Part shown: positions 63,168-64,000 of the stretch, in pieces
How positions within the stretch are numbered: position 1 is the first letter of the stretch
Layout: the number at the start of each line of letters is the position of its first letter
Origin: UMGS1994 sp944386155
GTDB taxonomy: Bacteria > Bacillota > Clostridia > TANB77 > CAG-508
Direction: 5' to 3'
Assembly: GCA_963931085.1 (NCBI GenBank)
Contig: OZ006973.1
Coordinates: 992,001-1,056,000, forward strand
Length of the DNA stretch: 64,000 bases
Made by a program: the position numbers and the translations under genes
The notes under the pieces: generated by a model
What the model saw: only the letters and a program-made list of their open reading frames with translations
Databases searched by the model: none
Told to the model about the DNA's origin: nothing

Positions 63168-63233
63168 AAAAGCAAATCTAAAGTAAATTATTTATTTAAA
63201 ATTTATTTTTAATATTACTTCAAGTTTGCTTTT
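63168..63233. terminator. long A/T-rich stem-loop between convergent genes
   Basis: AAAAGCAAA and TTTGCTTTT pair at the ends of a loop of about 50 nt; the right side continues T-rich. Confidence 0.5.
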
Positions 63234-63264
63234 TATTTGCTTTTTATTTACATTTATAATATCT

Positions 63265-63795
63265 TTATCTCCATAAATCCCCATTAATATGCTCTGTAAG
63301 AGCCATAACAAAAGCTTCTTCTGTTTGATCTATACGAGATATCACATCTTTAGTAAGAAGGCTAACTCCACCTTTTCCTTTTGCTAAATTTTCTTCTGAA
63401 AATAATTTATCCATAACTTTACCAAGATCAGTTTTTATTATCTCATCTACATACTTATCTGGAACAGGAAAAGCAGGAGATGCTCCAAATCCTTCAATAC
63501 CATTATTATCTTCAATTACACCAATATTCACTATCATCCATTTTCCAAGATTATTTGTAATTCCAGATTCAGATCCTAAATAAAAATCTGCTTCAATATT
63601 ATTATCTTTTGCATATTGTTTCAAATTTTTTACTCTAGTCTTAGCACCAATATAAATTTCGTCATTTACAGGTTCGTCGCCTACTCCTGAAGGAACATTA
63701 ATACCTTCAATCTCAAAATCATCAAAGTAGTGACTAAAAGCTCTTCTAGCTCCTTCAATTTTACCTGGATTATGAGTTGCAATTAAAACTTTCAT
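63265..63795 (-). CDS. inosine/xanthosine triphosphatase (YjjX/DUF84)
   Basis: A 176-residue Maf/Ham1-like NTPase of the YjjX (DUF84) family, which hydrolyses ITP and XTP to keep deaminated purines out of nucleic acids. IATHNPGKIEGARRAF is the N-terminal motif and FYLGSESGI the catalytic strand, with GFGASPAFPVPD after it. ATG 63801 is closer to the ribosome site; ATG 63795 has the better 9-nt spacing from GGAG. It parallels the Ham1-like gene at 47755. Confidence 0.85.
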   Translation of the reverse strand: MKVLIATHNPGKIEGARRAFSHYFDDFEIEGINVPSGVGDEPVNDEIYIGAKTRVKNLKQYAKDNNIEADFYLGSESGITNNLGKWMIVNIGVIEDNNGIEGFGASPAFPVPDKYVDEIIKTDLGKVMDKLFSEENLAKGKGGVSLLTKDVISRIDQTEEAFVMALTEHINGDLWR

Positions 63796-63812
63796 AAACA
63801 TAATCTCCTTTC

Positions 63813-64000
63813 TTATTTAAAATCATTTATGATACCATATACCATAGCAATATCAGTTGGAACAATATATTTTGCACCAATTTCTTCAGCTACAACTAAA
63901 ACAAAAGCACACATAGCTCTTGTTGCATACCACCAATCTGGATCATCTACTCTATTTCTTATCTCATCTAATGAAATTTCTTTATAATATCTTATACTTT
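63813..64000 (-). CDS. C-terminal fragment of a hypothetical protein
   Basis: The frame is open from the window edge to a TAA at 63813-63815, giving the last 61 or so residues (including DDPDWWYATRAMCAFVLVVAEE and IVPTDIAMVYGIINDFK). I do not recognise it. It would be upstream of the YjjX gene on the same strand, with its stop only 17 nt before the YjjX start, which suggests one operon. Confidence 0.6.
   Translation of the reverse strand, partial: SIRYYKEISLDEIRNRVDDPDWWYATRAMCAFVLVVAEEIGAKYIVPTDIAMVYGIINDFK

Overview
The window is very AT-rich chromosomal DNA from a spore-forming low-GC Firmicute, most likely an uncultured gut Clostridia lineage. Evidence for this is the spoIIM-xerD gene order, diaminopimelate genes (dapA, dapB), strong AGGAGG ribosome sites, A/T-ending codons, a manganese-type pyrophosphatase, and Asn/Lys/Glu-rich proteins. 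No phage, CRISPR array or rRNA is visible. There is one tRNA (Leu-UAG) and one complete ISL3-type insertion sequence with an 8-bp target duplication.

Layout. 1-6500: a RelA/SpoT-like gene end, ppaC, trmR, typA and an ABC exporter. 6500-13500: a transglutaminase-like protein, xerD, spoIIM, a lipoprotein protease, a broken ogt and a broken flavodoxin/ferredoxin gene, then the tRNA. 13500-22600: a polysaccharide deacetylase, a dCMP deaminase, the dapA-HD-dapB operon, a SecB-like chaperone, a 1068-residue charged protein and a lipid kinase. 22700-31300: a CadC-type repressor with a P-type metal ATPase, small cytosolic proteins, a peptidoglycan hydrolase and a large surface esterase. 31300-41000: two paralogous two-gene cassettes of unknown function flanking a transporter, a DUF6273-like protein and a winged-helix protein. 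41000-49900: a cysteine-peptidase-fold protein, an orphan AgrC-like kinase, a radical SAM protein, nucleotide-pool sanitation enzymes and a thioredoxin pair. 50000-64000: PHP and CpXC proteins, the IS, a DHH-like protein, relQ, an acyl-CoA ligase, a flavin reductase and YjjX.

The most notable observation concerns CGG codons. Four otherwise intact genes (ABC ATPase, P-type ATPase with two sites, radical SAM, DHH-like) are each broken by one extra C. In all five cases the extra C creates an in-frame CGG, and skipping that C restores a glycine codon (GGT or GGA) and the whole downstream frame. By my reading by eye, these five are the only in-frame CGG codons in the host-like genes of the window. 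Ordinary CGG (Arg) codons occur only in single-gene islands of foreign base composition. This suggests +1 frameshifting, or quadruplet CGGN-to-Gly decoding, at a nearly unused codon. A systematic sequencing error is the main alternative.

A second pattern is six single-gene islands (about 9.1-10.3, 11.0-11.4, 22.7-23.1, 36.4-38.2, 54.2-54.8 and 62.1-62.7 kb). They have more GC-rich codon use and each has its own near-consensus promoter and hairpin. A third is the pair of paralogous cassettes at 31.3-33.7 and 38.3-40.9 kb, each a 670-761 residue protein followed by a roughly 100-residue protein with an identical 11-nt overlap.
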